Shown here: in pieces, positions 8,923-17,535 of the stretch
Numbering within the stretch: position 1 is the stretch's first letter
How the letters are laid out: each line of letters opens with the position of its first letter
Source: Nisaea sp.
GTDB lineage: Bacteria; Pseudomonadota; Alphaproteobacteria; Thalassobaculales; Thalassobaculaceae
Assembly: GCF_017640745.1 (NCBI RefSeq)
Contig: NZ_JAEPQA010000002.1
Span: 1 to 64,000, forward strand
Direction of reading: 5' to 3'
DNA length: 64,000 nucleotides
The notes under the pieces: generated by a model
Told to the model about the DNA's origin: nothing
Seen by the model: the letters and a program-made list of their open reading frames with translations, nothing else
The model's database searches: none
Program-made: the position numbers and the translations under genes

Positions 8923-9133
8923 TCAATGCCTCTTATGTAGGCGTTGCAGGGCGGGAGAGCGACGGGAGAGAAGATCCCGGCCATCGACGCCTCCGACTTT
9001 AGAAATCCAAGGCCGCTCCTGGCAAGAACCGGGTGAGGGTCAGCTCTTTCCAGCCGACCGGCAATCCCCGGCGGTGCGTCCTGTTGCCACGCCGGGAGAG
9101 AGATCTATCCCGCGACCTGCTAGCCTTGGAACA

Positions 9134-10396
9134 ATGGCCGGGGAATTATCGGCCGGTAGGGAAAGCGGAGTGCAACGGGTGCAACTTGCAGAGCATGATG
9201 AAGGATCCGGTGGGTCCTCCGTGAAACCGGCCGAGGTCGTCACGGACGCGCACGCTTTGCCGGTAGAGGAAACGCTCGCCCGTCTGGACGTCGCTTCGCA
9301 GGAAGGGCTGAGCGCAGACGAGGCCGGACGCCGCAGAAGACTGTACGGCCCGAACAGGCTGGAAGAGCGCCATTCCAGGAGTGCGCTCGGCATCCTGCGC
9401 GACCAGTTTGCCAGCCTGATTGTCGCGCTCCTCAGCGTGGCGACGGCTGTTTCCTTTGCCTTCGGGCATTGGGTGGAAGGGCTGGCGATCGTCGTCGTCA
9501 TCCTGCTGAACACCGCGCTCGGATTCTTCACCGAACTGAGGGCCGTGCGCTCGATGGAAGCGCTGCGCCGCCTCGGAGTCGTGCTGACCAAGGTGCGCCG
9601 CGACGGGTCGGTGGCGGAGATCCCGGCCGGCGATCTGGTCCCGGGCGACATCGTGCTGCTGGAAGGCGGCGACATCGTCAGCGCGGATCTCCGGCTAATC
9701 GAAGCCTCGAAGCTGCGCTGCGACGAGTCGGTGCTGACCGGGGAGTCGCTGCCGGTCGAGAAGGGGGTGGGTCCGGTCGCCGGTGACGCCCCGCTGCCGG
9801 AACGCTCGAACATGGCGTTCCAGGGAACGGCGGTCACCAAGGGGACGGCGGAAGGTGTCGTCGTCGCCACCGGAATGGCGAGCGAACTCGGGCGCATCGC
9901 CGCGCTCGTCGATGAGGCGGAAGATACCGCAACGCCGCTCGAAAGACGCATCGACGGTCTCAGCCGGCAGCTCGTCTGGGCAACGGTGGTCCTGACCGCG
10001 ATCATCGGTCTCGCCGGGATCCTCACCGGCAAGCCCACTTTCCTGATGATAGAGACCGCCATCGCGCTTGCCGTCTCGGCAGTGCCGGAGGGACTGCCGA
10101 TGGTGGCGACCCTCGCGCTCGCTCGGGGCATGTGGCGCATGGCGCGGCGCAATGCGCTGATCGAGCGTCTTGCAGCGGTGGAGACTCTGGGTGCGACGAC
10201 TGTCATCCTGACCGACAAGACCGGCACCCTGACCGAGAACCGGATGACGGTCACGGTCGTGGCGCTGCCGGATGGCGATCTCGCTGTCGGCGAGCGCCTG
10301 CCCGATGCCTCGGGCAATGCGCTGCTGCGCCGGCTGCTGGAGGTCTGCGTACTGTGCAACAACGCCTCCATAGGACCTTCTGGCGACAGCGGGTAG
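9134..10396 (+). CDS. P-type cation ATPase, N-terminal part, ends at in-frame TAG
   Basis: First 420 residues of a P2-type cation-transporting ATPase. Visible are the N-terminal cation ATPase domain, membrane helices M1-M4 with PEGLP in M4, the actuator-domain TGES (about 202-205) and the phosphorylation site DKTGTLT (Asp at about 361). The frame stops at TAG 10394-10396, early in the nucleotide-binding domain, and continues without any frameshift in the following gene. Together the two parts make a normal-length pump of about 920 residues. The start is uncertain: ATG 9134 or GTG 9221, the latter giving an N-terminus more like relatives. On its own this piece lacks half the ATP-binding domain and M5-M10 and should be inactive. 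Confidence 0.8.
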   Translation: MAGELSAGRESGVQRVQLAEHDEGSGGSSVKPAEVVTDAHALPVEETLARLDVASQEGLSADEAGRRRRLYGPNRLEERHSRSALGILRDQFASLIVALLSVATAVSFAFGHWVEGLAIVVVILLNTALGFFTELRAVRSMEALRRLGVVLTKVRRDGSVAEIPAGDLVPGDIVLLEGGDIVSADLRLIEASKLRCDESVLTGESLPVEKGVGPVAGDAPLPERSNMAFQGTAVTKGTAEGVVVATGMASELGRIAALVDEAEDTATPLERRIDGLSRQLVWATVVLTAIIGLAGILTGKPTFLMIETAIALAVSAVPEGLPMVATLALARGMWRMARRNALIERLAAVETLGATTVILTDKTGTLTENRMTVTVVALPDGDLAVGERLPDASGNALLRRLLEVCVLCNNASIGPSGDSG

Positions 10397-10420
10397 GAGG
10401 CGAAGGCGATCGGCGATCCG

Positions 10421-11908
10421 ATGGAGGCGGCCCTGCTCTCGCTCGCCGCGAAAGCCGGACTTGAGCGCGACGAGTTGCTCGCTGCTATGCCGGAGATGAG
10501 CGAGGAGGCTTTCGATCCGGAACTGAAGATGATGGCGACGATCCACGAGGCGGCCGGAGGCCATTTCGTCGCAGTGAAAGGGGCGCCGGAAGCGGTTCTG
10601 GAACACATCGTGAGCGTCGCGTCTCCGGACGGTGCCGCCGGTCTGTCCGAAGTGGAGCGGGCTGCGTGGCGGGAGCGAAGTGCGGAGCTTGCCGGGAGGG
10701 GCCTCCGGGTGCTCGCGCTCGCGGCCAAAAGGGCTCGTGCGGCCGGTGAGCCGGTTTACGGAGAACTGACGCTACTTGGTCTTGTCGGCCTCCAGGATCC
10801 GCCACGCCGGGATGTCGCCGGTGCCATCGCCGCCTGTCGGCAGGCGGGCATCCGGGTCATCATGGCGACCGGCGACCACGCGGTGACGGCGCAGCAGGTC
10901 GCCGAGGCGGTCGGCCTCGGCGTTCAGGACAGGGAACTGGTCGTCGACGGCCGGGATCTCCCGCCGCTCGACGCCATGTCCGCTTCTGAGCGGGAGCGTT
11001 TCCTCTCGGCCGGAATCTTCGCCCGCGTCAGCCCGAAGCAGAAACTGGACCTGATCGCGCTGCATCAGGGCGCGGGCGACGTCGTTGCGATGACCGGCGA
11101 CGGGGTGAATGATGCGCCGGCCCTCACCAAGGCCGATATCGGCGTTGCCATGGGGCAGCGCGGCTCTCAGGTGGCGCGGGAAGCGGCGGACATGGTGCTG
11201 CGCGACGACGCCTTCGCCTCCATCGTCGCCGCGATCGGCCAGGGCCGGGTCATCTTCGCCAATATCCGCAAGTTCATCGTCTATCTGCTGTCCTGTAATC
11301 TGAGCGAGATCATGGTCGTCGGGCTCGCATCGCTCTCCGGCATGCCGCTGCCGATCCTGCCGCTGCAGATCCTCTATCTGAACCTTGTGACCGACGTGTT
11401 CCCCGCTTTCGCGCTCGGCGCCGGGGAGGGCGAGGCCGACGTCATGGAGCGGCCGCCGCGGAACCCGAAGGAGCCGCTGCTCGCAAGGCGGCACTGGATC
11501 ACCATCGTGAGCTTCGGGGCGGCGATCACGGCGTCAACGCTGGCCGCCTTCTACCTCGCGATGACGTTGCTCGAAATGGACCCGGAGCAGGCGGTCACCA
11601 TCGCTTTTCTCACGCTGGCGCTGTCCCAGCTCTGGAATGTCTTCAACATGCGGGAGCGGGGGACCGGCTTCCTGCGGAACGAGATCACCCGGAACCTCTA
11701 TGTCTGGGCGGCCATCGCCTGGTGCCTCGCCCTGACGGTTGGCGCGGTCTACATGCCGGGCCTCGCCGATATCCTGAGCCTCTCGCCGCCGGACATGGAG
11801 GGCTGGATGCTGGCCGTCGGTCTCAGCCTCGTGCCGTGGCTGCTCGGCCAGCTGGCGAAGCTCGGGCCGCGCAAAAAGAGAGCGACCGGAAATGTTGCCG
11901 AAGGCTAG
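10421..11908 (+). CDS. P-type cation ATPase, C-terminal part (same frame after TAG)
   Basis: Remaining 495 residues of the ATPase interrupted at 10394. It starts at the first ATG in the frame, inside the GDPMEAALL motif of the nucleotide-binding domain, and contains the rest of that domain, the hinge motif TGDGVNDAP (about 225-233) and membrane helices M5-M10 with NLVTDVFPA in M6. The substrate is a cation, but the motifs do not fix which one; relatives include Ca2+ and Na+/K+-type pumps. An AGGAGG overlaps the stop codon 20 bases before this ATG, which is too far for good initiation at ATG but well spaced for a rare ATC start at 10409. The pair is most simply a nonsense-disrupted pseudogene. 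Confidence 0.8.
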   Translation: MEAALLSLAAKAGLERDELLAAMPEMSEEAFDPELKMMATIHEAAGGHFVAVKGAPEAVLEHIVSVASPDGAAGLSEVERAAWRERSAELAGRGLRVLALAAKRARAAGEPVYGELTLLGLVGLQDPPRRDVAGAIAACRQAGIRVIMATGDHAVTAQQVAEAVGLGVQDRELVVDGRDLPPLDAMSASERERFLSAGIFARVSPKQKLDLIALHQGAGDVVAMTGDGVNDAPALTKADIGVAMGQRGSQVAREAADMVLRDDAFASIVAAIGQGRVIFANIRKFIVYLLSCNLSEIMVVGLASLSGMPLPILPLQILYLNLVTDVFPAFALGAGEGEADVMERPPRNPKEPLLARRHWITIVSFGAAITASTLAAFYLAMTLLEMDPEQAVTIAFLTLALSQLWNVFNMRERGTGFLRNEITRNLYVWAAIAWCLALTVGAVYMPGLADILSLSPPDMEGWMLAVGLSLVPWLLGQLAKLGPRKKRATGNVAEG

Positions 11909-11947
11909 TTTGCCGGAACCCCGGCTCGATCAATGGAGTGACATCGG

Positions 11948-13537
11948 ATGATCCTGACTTTCTGCGGCGCCGCCGGAACCGTGACCGGGTCCTGCTACTG
12001 GATCAGGACGGACCGGTGTCAGTTCCTCGTCGATTGCGGCATGTTCCAGGGCTCGAAGACGCTGAAAGAGCTGAACTACGGAAGCTTCCCGTTCGACCCG
12101 GAGAAGATCGACTTCGTACTGCTGACGCATGCCCATATCGACCATTCGGGCCTGATCCCGAAGCTGGTGAAACAGGGCTTTTCCGGCCCGATCTTCGCGA
12201 CAAGAGGCAGCATCGATCTCCTCACCTACATGCTGGCCGACAGCGGCTCCATTCAGGAGATGGAGGTGGAGCGGCTGAACCGCCGCAACGCCCAGCGCGG
12301 CCGCCCGCCTGTGACCCCGATCTACGGCAAGGAGGATGCACAGACGGCGATGGAGCACTTCTCCGCCGTCGAGTACGACAGCTGGCGCGAGGTCGGCGAC
12401 GGCGTCCGCGCCCGGTTCTGGAATGCGGGGCATATTCTCGGCTCAGCCTCGATCGAGGTCGAGGTCTCGACCGGCGAGCGTGGCGGAAGACTCTCCCGGC
12501 TGCTTTTCTCCGGCGATATCGGCCCCGACCGCAAGCTGCTCCATCCCGATCCGGAGGCGCCGGAGAACTGGGACTGGATCTGCTGCGAGGCGACCTATGG
12601 CGGACGGCAGCGCGAGGACGTCGGTCCCGAACGCCGCCGGAAGGTGCTTGCCGAGGAGGTGAACACGGCACTCGCGCGGGGCGGCAACCTGCTGATCCCG
12701 GTATTTGCCGTCGAGCGGACGCAGGAGCTGCTGCTCGATCTCGGCACGCTCTTCGACCGGGGGACGATCCCGGAGGCGCCGGTCTTCCTCGACTCGCCTC
12801 TCGCGATCCGGGCGACGGAGGTGTTCGAGAAGAACGCGGCCATGCTCGAGGACATGCCGGCCAACGGGGACGGTTTCCGGCGGCCGAACATCCGTTTCAC
12901 GGAGACGGTGGACGAGAGCAAGCGCATCGCCCGGGTGCATGGCGGGGCGATCATCCTCGCCGGCAGCGGCATGTGCGAGGCGGGCCGCATCCGCCATCAC
13001 CTGAAGCAGAATCTCTGGCGTTCCGACGCGACGGTCCTGCTGGTCGGCTACCAGGCGCCGGGAACGCTCGGCGCCATCCTCGCGGACGGCGCCGAGGCGG
13101 TAACGATCTTCGGTGAGGAGCTTCGCGTGAAGGCGGCGATCCGGCAGATCGACGTCTATTCCGGCCATGCCGACGGCGAAGAGCTGGTGGACTGGCTCAC
13201 CGACCGGCTGCCGGTGAAGTCCGGGATCTTTCTCACCCATGGCGAGGAAGAGGCGCTCGCGGCCATGCGCGACGCGCTGGAGGCGAAGGGCGTGGAGCCC
13301 GAACGCATCCTGATCCCGAAGCTGGACGATGTGGTCGATCTCTCCGGCGGCCGTGCGGTCTTCCGGCAGAAGCAGGCGGTCCGGCGGCTCACTCCGGAAG
13401 CGGTGCGCGGTCCGGACTGGCACAACGAGCTGGCGGAGTTCTCCCTCCGTCTCAGGGCCGAGCTGGAGGCCGCGGCGGACGAGAAGTCGCGCAAGAAAAT
13501 CATGCGCCGGGTGATGCGGGCTCTCGAGGGGGATTGA
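11948..13537 (+). CDS. MBL-fold beta-CASP ribonuclease/metallohydrolase
   Basis: Metallo-beta-lactamase-fold RNA-processing hydrolase of the beta-CASP group, 529 residues, cytoplasmic. The zinc motif HAHIDH lies at 61-66, further ligands at NAGHILGSA and FSGDIG, and the beta-CASP region holds GSGMCEAGRI and the C-terminal YSGHADGEE. This is the layout of YSH1/CPSF73-like bacterial proteins such as TTHA0252. It follows the split P-type ATPase by 39 bases on the same strand and may be co-transcribed with it. The RNA substrate is unknown. MBL/beta-CASP proteins beside P-type ATPases are a recurring pairing in my recollection of proteobacterial stress clusters, but that is not shown by this sequence. 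Confidence 0.9.
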   Translation: MILTFCGAAGTVTGSCYWIRTDRCQFLVDCGMFQGSKTLKELNYGSFPFDPEKIDFVLLTHAHIDHSGLIPKLVKQGFSGPIFATRGSIDLLTYMLADSGSIQEMEVERLNRRNAQRGRPPVTPIYGKEDAQTAMEHFSAVEYDSWREVGDGVRARFWNAGHILGSASIEVEVSTGERGGRLSRLLFSGDIGPDRKLLHPDPEAPENWDWICCEATYGGRQREDVGPERRRKVLAEEVNTALARGGNLLIPVFAVERTQELLLDLGTLFDRGTIPEAPVFLDSPLAIRATEVFEKNAAMLEDMPANGDGFRRPNIRFTETVDESKRIARVHGGAIILAGSGMCEAGRIRHHLKQNLWRSDATVLLVGYQAPGTLGAILADGAEAVTIFGEELRVKAAIRQIDVYSGHADGEELVDWLTDRLPVKSGIFLTHGEEEALAAMRDALEAKGVEPERILIPKLDDVVDLSGGRAVFRQKQAVRRLTPEAVRGPDWHNELAEFSLRLRAELEAAADEKSRKKIMRRVMRALEGD

Positions 13538-13546
13538 GCCGCCGCC

Positions 13547-14392
13547 TCAACAGCGCTCCAGCAACAGTTCCGCCGTGATCAGCACCGCGTTCTCGCTCCG
13601 TTTCAGCGCGCCTTCGCGGATATCTCTGCCCTCGATGCCGACGATGGCGATCTCGGGGCCGCTCCCGCTCCCGCCCTCGGCACGTGCTTCGGCATCCAGT
13701 ACCAGGAACTCGGTCGGCAGGCTGCCGAGCACGGAGCCGTCCTCGAACGTCGCGCCGATCAGGCTGCCGAGGCCGTGCACCTGCGCGCCCTCCCAGCCGA
13801 GCCGGGCGCAGGTCGTGTCGAGTGCGCCCGCGAAATCCTGGTTCGGGGCGAGGCGGACGAGGGCGTAGTCGGCATCGTCTCCGCCCCGTTCCTCTCCCGA
13901 GGGCCGGAACAGCGTGAAGTTGGTTTCCGGGTCCGGACGGCGCTCGAAGCGGGCGCCGGTCAGACCGATGCCGCGCGCGACTGCTGGCGCGGCGAGCATG
14001 GTCCGCGGCGCCAGGATGTGGCCCATCGCGATCTCGCCGCCGGCAGGCGCCCAGAGCCCGTGGCCGTGCAGGAAGGAGGCGCCGTTGTCGCGCCCGACCA
14101 TCATGCCGAGCCGCTCGATCCGGCCAGGGCCGCCGAAGGAGCGAATATCCGAATACCAGGCGACATGGTCCTCGTCGGGAGAGAGCGCCGGGATCACGTA
14201 GTCGAGGCTGGAGACGATCGCCTCCTCGATCTCGAGCCAGGCGCCGTCCAGCCCCTCCGCCGCCATCGCCTCGGCCACCGCGTCCTCGAAGGGAAGGCCC
14301 GCATTCAGTGTCAGCGCGACAGGGCGGCCCTCCGCGGGCAGGATCTCCTCCCGTTCCTCCGCGACCGGGCCCGGATGGGTGACGGCGCGCAT
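13547..14392 (-). CDS. Double PPC/DUF296 domain protein
   Basis: Protein of 281 residues that appears to contain two PPC (plants and prokaryotes conserved, DUF296) domains. The first (about 10-150) shows a GLPFEDAVAEAM helix, then SFLHGHGLWAPAGGEIAMGH, matching the PPC HxH-and-GGH core. The second half (about 165-275) has a similar pattern without the histidines. Single PPC proteins form trimers and occur in plant AT-hook proteins and in bacteria, where the function is poorly known. The ATG overlaps the stop of the upstream acyl-CoA synthetase (TGATG), so the two are translationally coupled. A frame runs 74 codons further upstream but only inside the synthetase gene. The role, perhaps a partner or product-binding protein for the synthetase, is inferred. 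Confidence 0.7.
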   Translation of the reverse strand: MRAVTHPGPVAEEREEILPAEGRPVALTLNAGLPFEDAVAEAMAAEGLDGAWLEIEEAIVSSLDYVIPALSPDEDHVAWYSDIRSFGGPGRIERLGMMVGRDNGASFLHGHGLWAPAGGEIAMGHILAPRTMLAAPAVARGIGLTGARFERRPDPETNFTLFRPSGEERGGDDADYALVRLAPNQDFAGALDTTCARLGWEGAQVHGLGSLIGATFEDGSVLGSLPTEFLVLDAEARAEGGSGSGPEIAIVGIEGRDIREGALKRSENAVLITAELLLERC

Positions 14393-15987
14393 CAGGCGGC
14401 GCTCTCGCCGGCGGCGAGCCGCTCTTCCAGCTCGGCGCGGATCACCCGTTTCGAGAGCTTGCCGTAGCCGGTCTTCGGCAGGCTGTCCCAGAAGAAATAC
14501 TGCCGCGGCAGCTTGTAGGAGGCGATCTTCTCGCGGAGATAGGCGTCGAGTGCGGCGGCATCGAGGGAATGGCCTTCCTCCAGCACGCAGACCGCGACGC
14601 CGATCTCGCCCCATTTCGGGTCCGGCATGCCGAAGACCGCGGTCTCGGTCACCGCCGGATGCAGCAGGATCTTCTCCTCGATCTCGCGCGGATAGATGTT
14701 GGAGCCGCCGGAGATGTACATGTCCGAGGCCCGGCCGGTGATGTAGACATAGCCCTCCGCGTCCATGTGGCCGATATCGCCGGTGCGGAACCAGCCGTCG
14801 CGGAAGCTCTTGGCGTTGGCCTCGGGGTTTTCCCAGTAGCCGGCGAAGACCGCGCCGCCGGTGACGCAGATCTCCCCGGTCTCGCCGGGGCCGAGCGCGG
14901 CGCCGTCATCGCCCTGGATCTCGACCTGCATGCCGGTGCGGGGATAGCCGCAGGTGCCGACCCGCATGTCGTCGCCGGCGGAATGGTCGCGCGGCGGCAG
15001 GTAGGTGATCGCGCCCGTGACCTCGCCGAGGCCGAAATACTGCACCAGCACCGGCCCCAGCACCTGCAGCGCCTTGATCTGGTCGGAGCGGTACATCGGC
15101 GCCCCCGCATAGATCACGTAGCGCAGGCTCGAATGGTCTGCCGTCATCGCCTCGGGCGCCTCGACCAGCATCTTGAGGATGGTCGGCACGGTGAACATGT
15201 TGCTGACCCGCCAGCGCTCGATGAGCGACCAGATCTCGGCGGTGTCGAAGCGCGTCGCGGCAGGCAGGATCGTCGGCGCCCCGCGCGCCGCCATCATCAA
15301 CTGATGCATCCCCGCCCCGTGGGAGAGCGGCGCCACCACGATGGAGGCGTCTTTCTCGGTGACGCCGGGAACGAGGTCTGAGAGATGGTTGTTGATGACG
15401 AAGCCGAGCTGGCCGTGTGTCAGCACCGAGGCCTTCGGTCGTCCGGAGGTGCCGGAGGTGAAGAAGAGCCAGGCCGGATCGTCCCGGTCGACCGCGGCGA
15501 GCGGCGGCACCTCGTCGGCGTAGCAGTCCATCAACCCGTCGATGTCGGGTCCGAACTCCGCCTCGCCGATGGCGAAACGCGCGGTCAGCTCCGGTCCCCC
15601 GACAGCGGCATGATCCGGGAAGGCCGCGTTGCAGATCATCGCCTTCGCGCCGGAGAGCTCCGCCATCCAGGCGAGATCGTCCGGCATGCCGCGGAAGTTG
15701 GCCGGCACCCAGACGGCGCCGAGCCGGAAGCAGGCGAACATGCTCTCGAAGAGCTGGTTGCAGTTCTGCGACTGCACCAGCACCCGGTCACCCTTGCCGA
15801 TCCCGCCCTCGTTCGCGAGCACGGCGGCCATTGCCTTCACCCGCCGGTCGAAGTCGCGCCAGCTCCAGATGCGCTCGCCCCAGACGAAGGCGGGAGCATC
15901 GGGCAGCCGCCGCGCCTGCTGCTCGACCAGATGCGCGAGGTTCATGGTGCGCGTGCTGAAGGGGGGAGATGGCGATATCGTGCTCAT
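14392..15987 (-). CDS. AMP-dependent acyl-CoA synthetase
   Basis: Adenylate-forming enzyme of 531 residues that activates a carboxylic acid with ATP and joins it to CoA. The P-loop FFTSGTSGRPKASVLTH (about 191-207), the A8-type RTGDIGHMDAEGYVYITGR and the C-terminal catalytic lysine in LPKTGYGKLSKR are present, so both half-reactions should work. The acyl substrate cannot be told; long-chain and aryl acid ligases share this scaffold. Either the ATG at 15987 or the one at 15945 (MNLAHLV) could be the start. It is the first gene of a two-gene unit with the double PPC protein. Upstream is the low-GC island. Confidence 0.88.
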   Translation of the reverse strand: MSTISPSPPFSTRTMNLAHLVEQQARRLPDAPAFVWGERIWSWRDFDRRVKAMAAVLANEGGIGKGDRVLVQSQNCNQLFESMFACFRLGAVWVPANFRGMPDDLAWMAELSGAKAMICNAAFPDHAAVGGPELTARFAIGEAEFGPDIDGLMDCYADEVPPLAAVDRDDPAWLFFTSGTSGRPKASVLTHGQLGFVINNHLSDLVPGVTEKDASIVVAPLSHGAGMHQLMMAARGAPTILPAATRFDTAEIWSLIERWRVSNMFTVPTILKMLVEAPEAMTADHSSLRYVIYAGAPMYRSDQIKALQVLGPVLVQYFGLGEVTGAITYLPPRDHSAGDDMRVGTCGYPRTGMQVEIQGDDGAALGPGETGEICVTGGAVFAGYWENPEANAKSFRDGWFRTGDIGHMDAEGYVYITGRASDMYISGGSNIYPREIEEKILLHPAVTETAVFGMPDPKWGEIGVAVCVLEEGHSLDAAALDAYLREKIASYKLPRQYFFWDSLPKTGYGKLSKRVIRAELEERLAAGESAA

Positions 15988-16332
15988 GGTGTCATTTCGC
16001 TCATTCGATATCTTGGTTGATGCCGCTGATTTCCGAGGAACAGATAAAGATTTCTGGAAGAAACTATAGTCGTGAGCATATGCGGGGCCGTGATCTTTTT
16101 TCTTTAGTGTGATGCATGACCGGCTGACGGCGTCGAGAAAATCACGGGTTGGACGTTGGAGAAAATGGCGCCATCGCGATCGAAAAATGGGGAATGCTGA
16201 TTATTTCCCCACTTGGAAATCGTAACTTTATCGCTTTAAGTCGCAATAGTGGCTTGCGTCTGCGAACTGATTGCATATCGTGCGTGTTATGGTTGCGAGC
16301 TTTGTGGAGCTTGCACGAACTCAGAGTGAAAT
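15988..16332. other. AT-rich left edge of the island, no supported gene
   Basis: About 345 bases between the acyl-CoA synthetase start and the methyltransferase start. Base composition falls here from GC-rich to near-balanced. It holds a hairpin at 16188-16211 and presumably the cassette promoter. A TTG-initiated 66-codon frame (16149-16349) overlaps the methyltransferase start but has no recognisable domain. I found no direct repeat, tRNA fragment or integrase remnant marking an insertion edge. Confidence 0.45.
16188..16211. promoter_or_regulatory. Inverted repeat upstream of the methyltransferase cassette
   Basis: TGGGGAA (16188-16194) pairs with TTCCCCA (16205-16211) around a ten-base centre, 121 bases upstream of the methyltransferase start. 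It could be an operator for cassette control or a leader hairpin. No controller gene is recognisable nearby other than the ParB-like protein itself. Confidence 0.35.
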
Positions 16333-17535
16333 ATGAGCGTAAATATTAGTTATATGGGCACCAAGCGCGAATTCGCCCCGGCTGTAGCTGACGTGATTAG
16401 CAATGCACAAGAAGGAACTGTCCTCGACGTTTTTGCTGGGATGTGTTCAGTGGGAGAAGCGTTACAGCCATTTCGTCAGGTATGGGCGAATGATGTTCAG
16501 AAATTTGCGTTCGAAGTAGCTACGGCTGTGTTTACTGATTGCGATTTTCCTCTTTGTAGAAATGTTGTTTCAGATATTCTTTTTGATGACTATCAAGATC
16601 ACAAAAATTCTCTCGAGATGGAATATGTTTTATCGATAGATTTAGAAAATAATTTGTTGGAGTGCGGTTCGTTCGAAAAATTCGAGTTGTTATATCAAAA
16701 ATTTAAAAGCAAGCTTTCTGAGGAAAAAGAAACATTTTCTAAGGAAGAGTTTTTTCTTTTTACATCGCGGTATGCGGACACTTATTTCGGATTGCAGCAA
16801 GTTATTCAGATAGACTCAATATTATCGGCAATTAGGAGGGCCTACCTACGTAACGATATTAGAAGTGACCATAGAAGATGGCTCACCATCGCTCTAGGGC
16901 GCGCAATGTTGCGCACAGCCAACTCGACTGGACATTTTGCTCAATATCTAAAACCAAAAGTTGGTTCTTTTAAAACATTCCTGCGTCAGCGTAGGCGTGA
17001 TTTGTGGTTCGAGTGGTTAAGCTCATTAGAAGAGATGGCGCCGGTTGGGACTGTGGAGTGGCGCGCAGAAAATAGAACATTCAATATGGACTGTTCTGAT
17101 CTCATGGACGACTTGTTGTGTTCGGATATCCGTCCATCTGTAATTTATGCGGATCCACCTTATACGGATGACCAATACTCAAGATACTATCATATATTAG
17201 AGACCCTAGTAATGTATGATTATCCAGATATTGTTGGCGCTGGCTTATATCGAACAGATAGATTTCGAACACCATATTCTCTTCGGTCTAGAGTTGCCGA
17301 GAGTTTCGAGAGGCTCGTAAAAAAAATTTCAATGACTGGCGCCGATATTGTTCTCAGCTATCCTACTAATGGCTTGATGTATGAGGTTGGATGCGATCCA
17401 CTCAAAATTATGAAGAAACATTTTCGCGTAGTCGAGAGATGTTATGCAATTTCTCATGATCACTCTACGTTTGGGGCTTCGAAAGGATCCGCTAAGGCGG
17501 CTGTAACAGAACAGATTTTCTTGGGTCGAGCATGA
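16333..17535 (+). CDS. D12-class adenine DNA methyltransferase
   Basis: DNA N6-adenine methyltransferase of 400 residues. YMGTKR (7-12) corresponds to the N-terminal AdoMet-contact motif of the D12 class, DVFAGMCSVG (32-41) to motif I, and the catalytic DPPY lies at 274-277 followed by TDDQYSRYYH; a later strand reads ADIVLSYPTNG. The specificity is unknown; many D12 enzymes methylate GATC, but relatives in restriction systems vary. Codon use is AT-rich, with 18 G or C in the 60 bases 16621-16680 against 46 of 60 at 14221-14280. Its stop overlaps the next start as ATGA, implying translational coupling in a three-gene unit. It is probably the self-marking component of a restriction or defence module; a solitary regulatory methylase is the alternative. 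Confidence 0.85.
   Translation: MSVNISYMGTKREFAPAVADVISNAQEGTVLDVFAGMCSVGEALQPFRQVWANDVQKFAFEVATAVFTDCDFPLCRNVVSDILFDDYQDHKNSLEMEYVLSIDLENNLLECGSFEKFELLYQKFKSKLSEEKETFSKEEFFLFTSRYADTYFGLQQVIQIDSILSAIRRAYLRNDIRSDHRRWLTIALGRAMLRTANSTGHFAQYLKPKVGSFKTFLRQRRRDLWFEWLSSLEEMAPVGTVEWRAENRTFNMDCSDLMDDLLCSDIRPSVIYADPPYTDDQYSRYYHILETLVMYDYPDIVGAGLYRTDRFRTPYSLRSRVAESFERLVKKISMTGADIVLSYPTNGLMYEVGCDPLKIMKKHFRVVERCYAISHDHSTFGASKGSAKAAVTEQIFLGRA

Noticed and set aside
10394-10396. Recoding of the ATPase stop as selenocysteine or pyrrolysine
   Set aside because: The codon is TAG, not TGA, so Sec is excluded; Pyl machinery is not expected in this type of bacterium and the site is not in a known Pyl protein family.
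16149-16349. 66-codon plus-strand frame overlapping the methyltransferase start
   Set aside because: TTG start, no domain, and it collides with the start region of the methyltransferase; a leader peptide cannot be excluded but is not supported.
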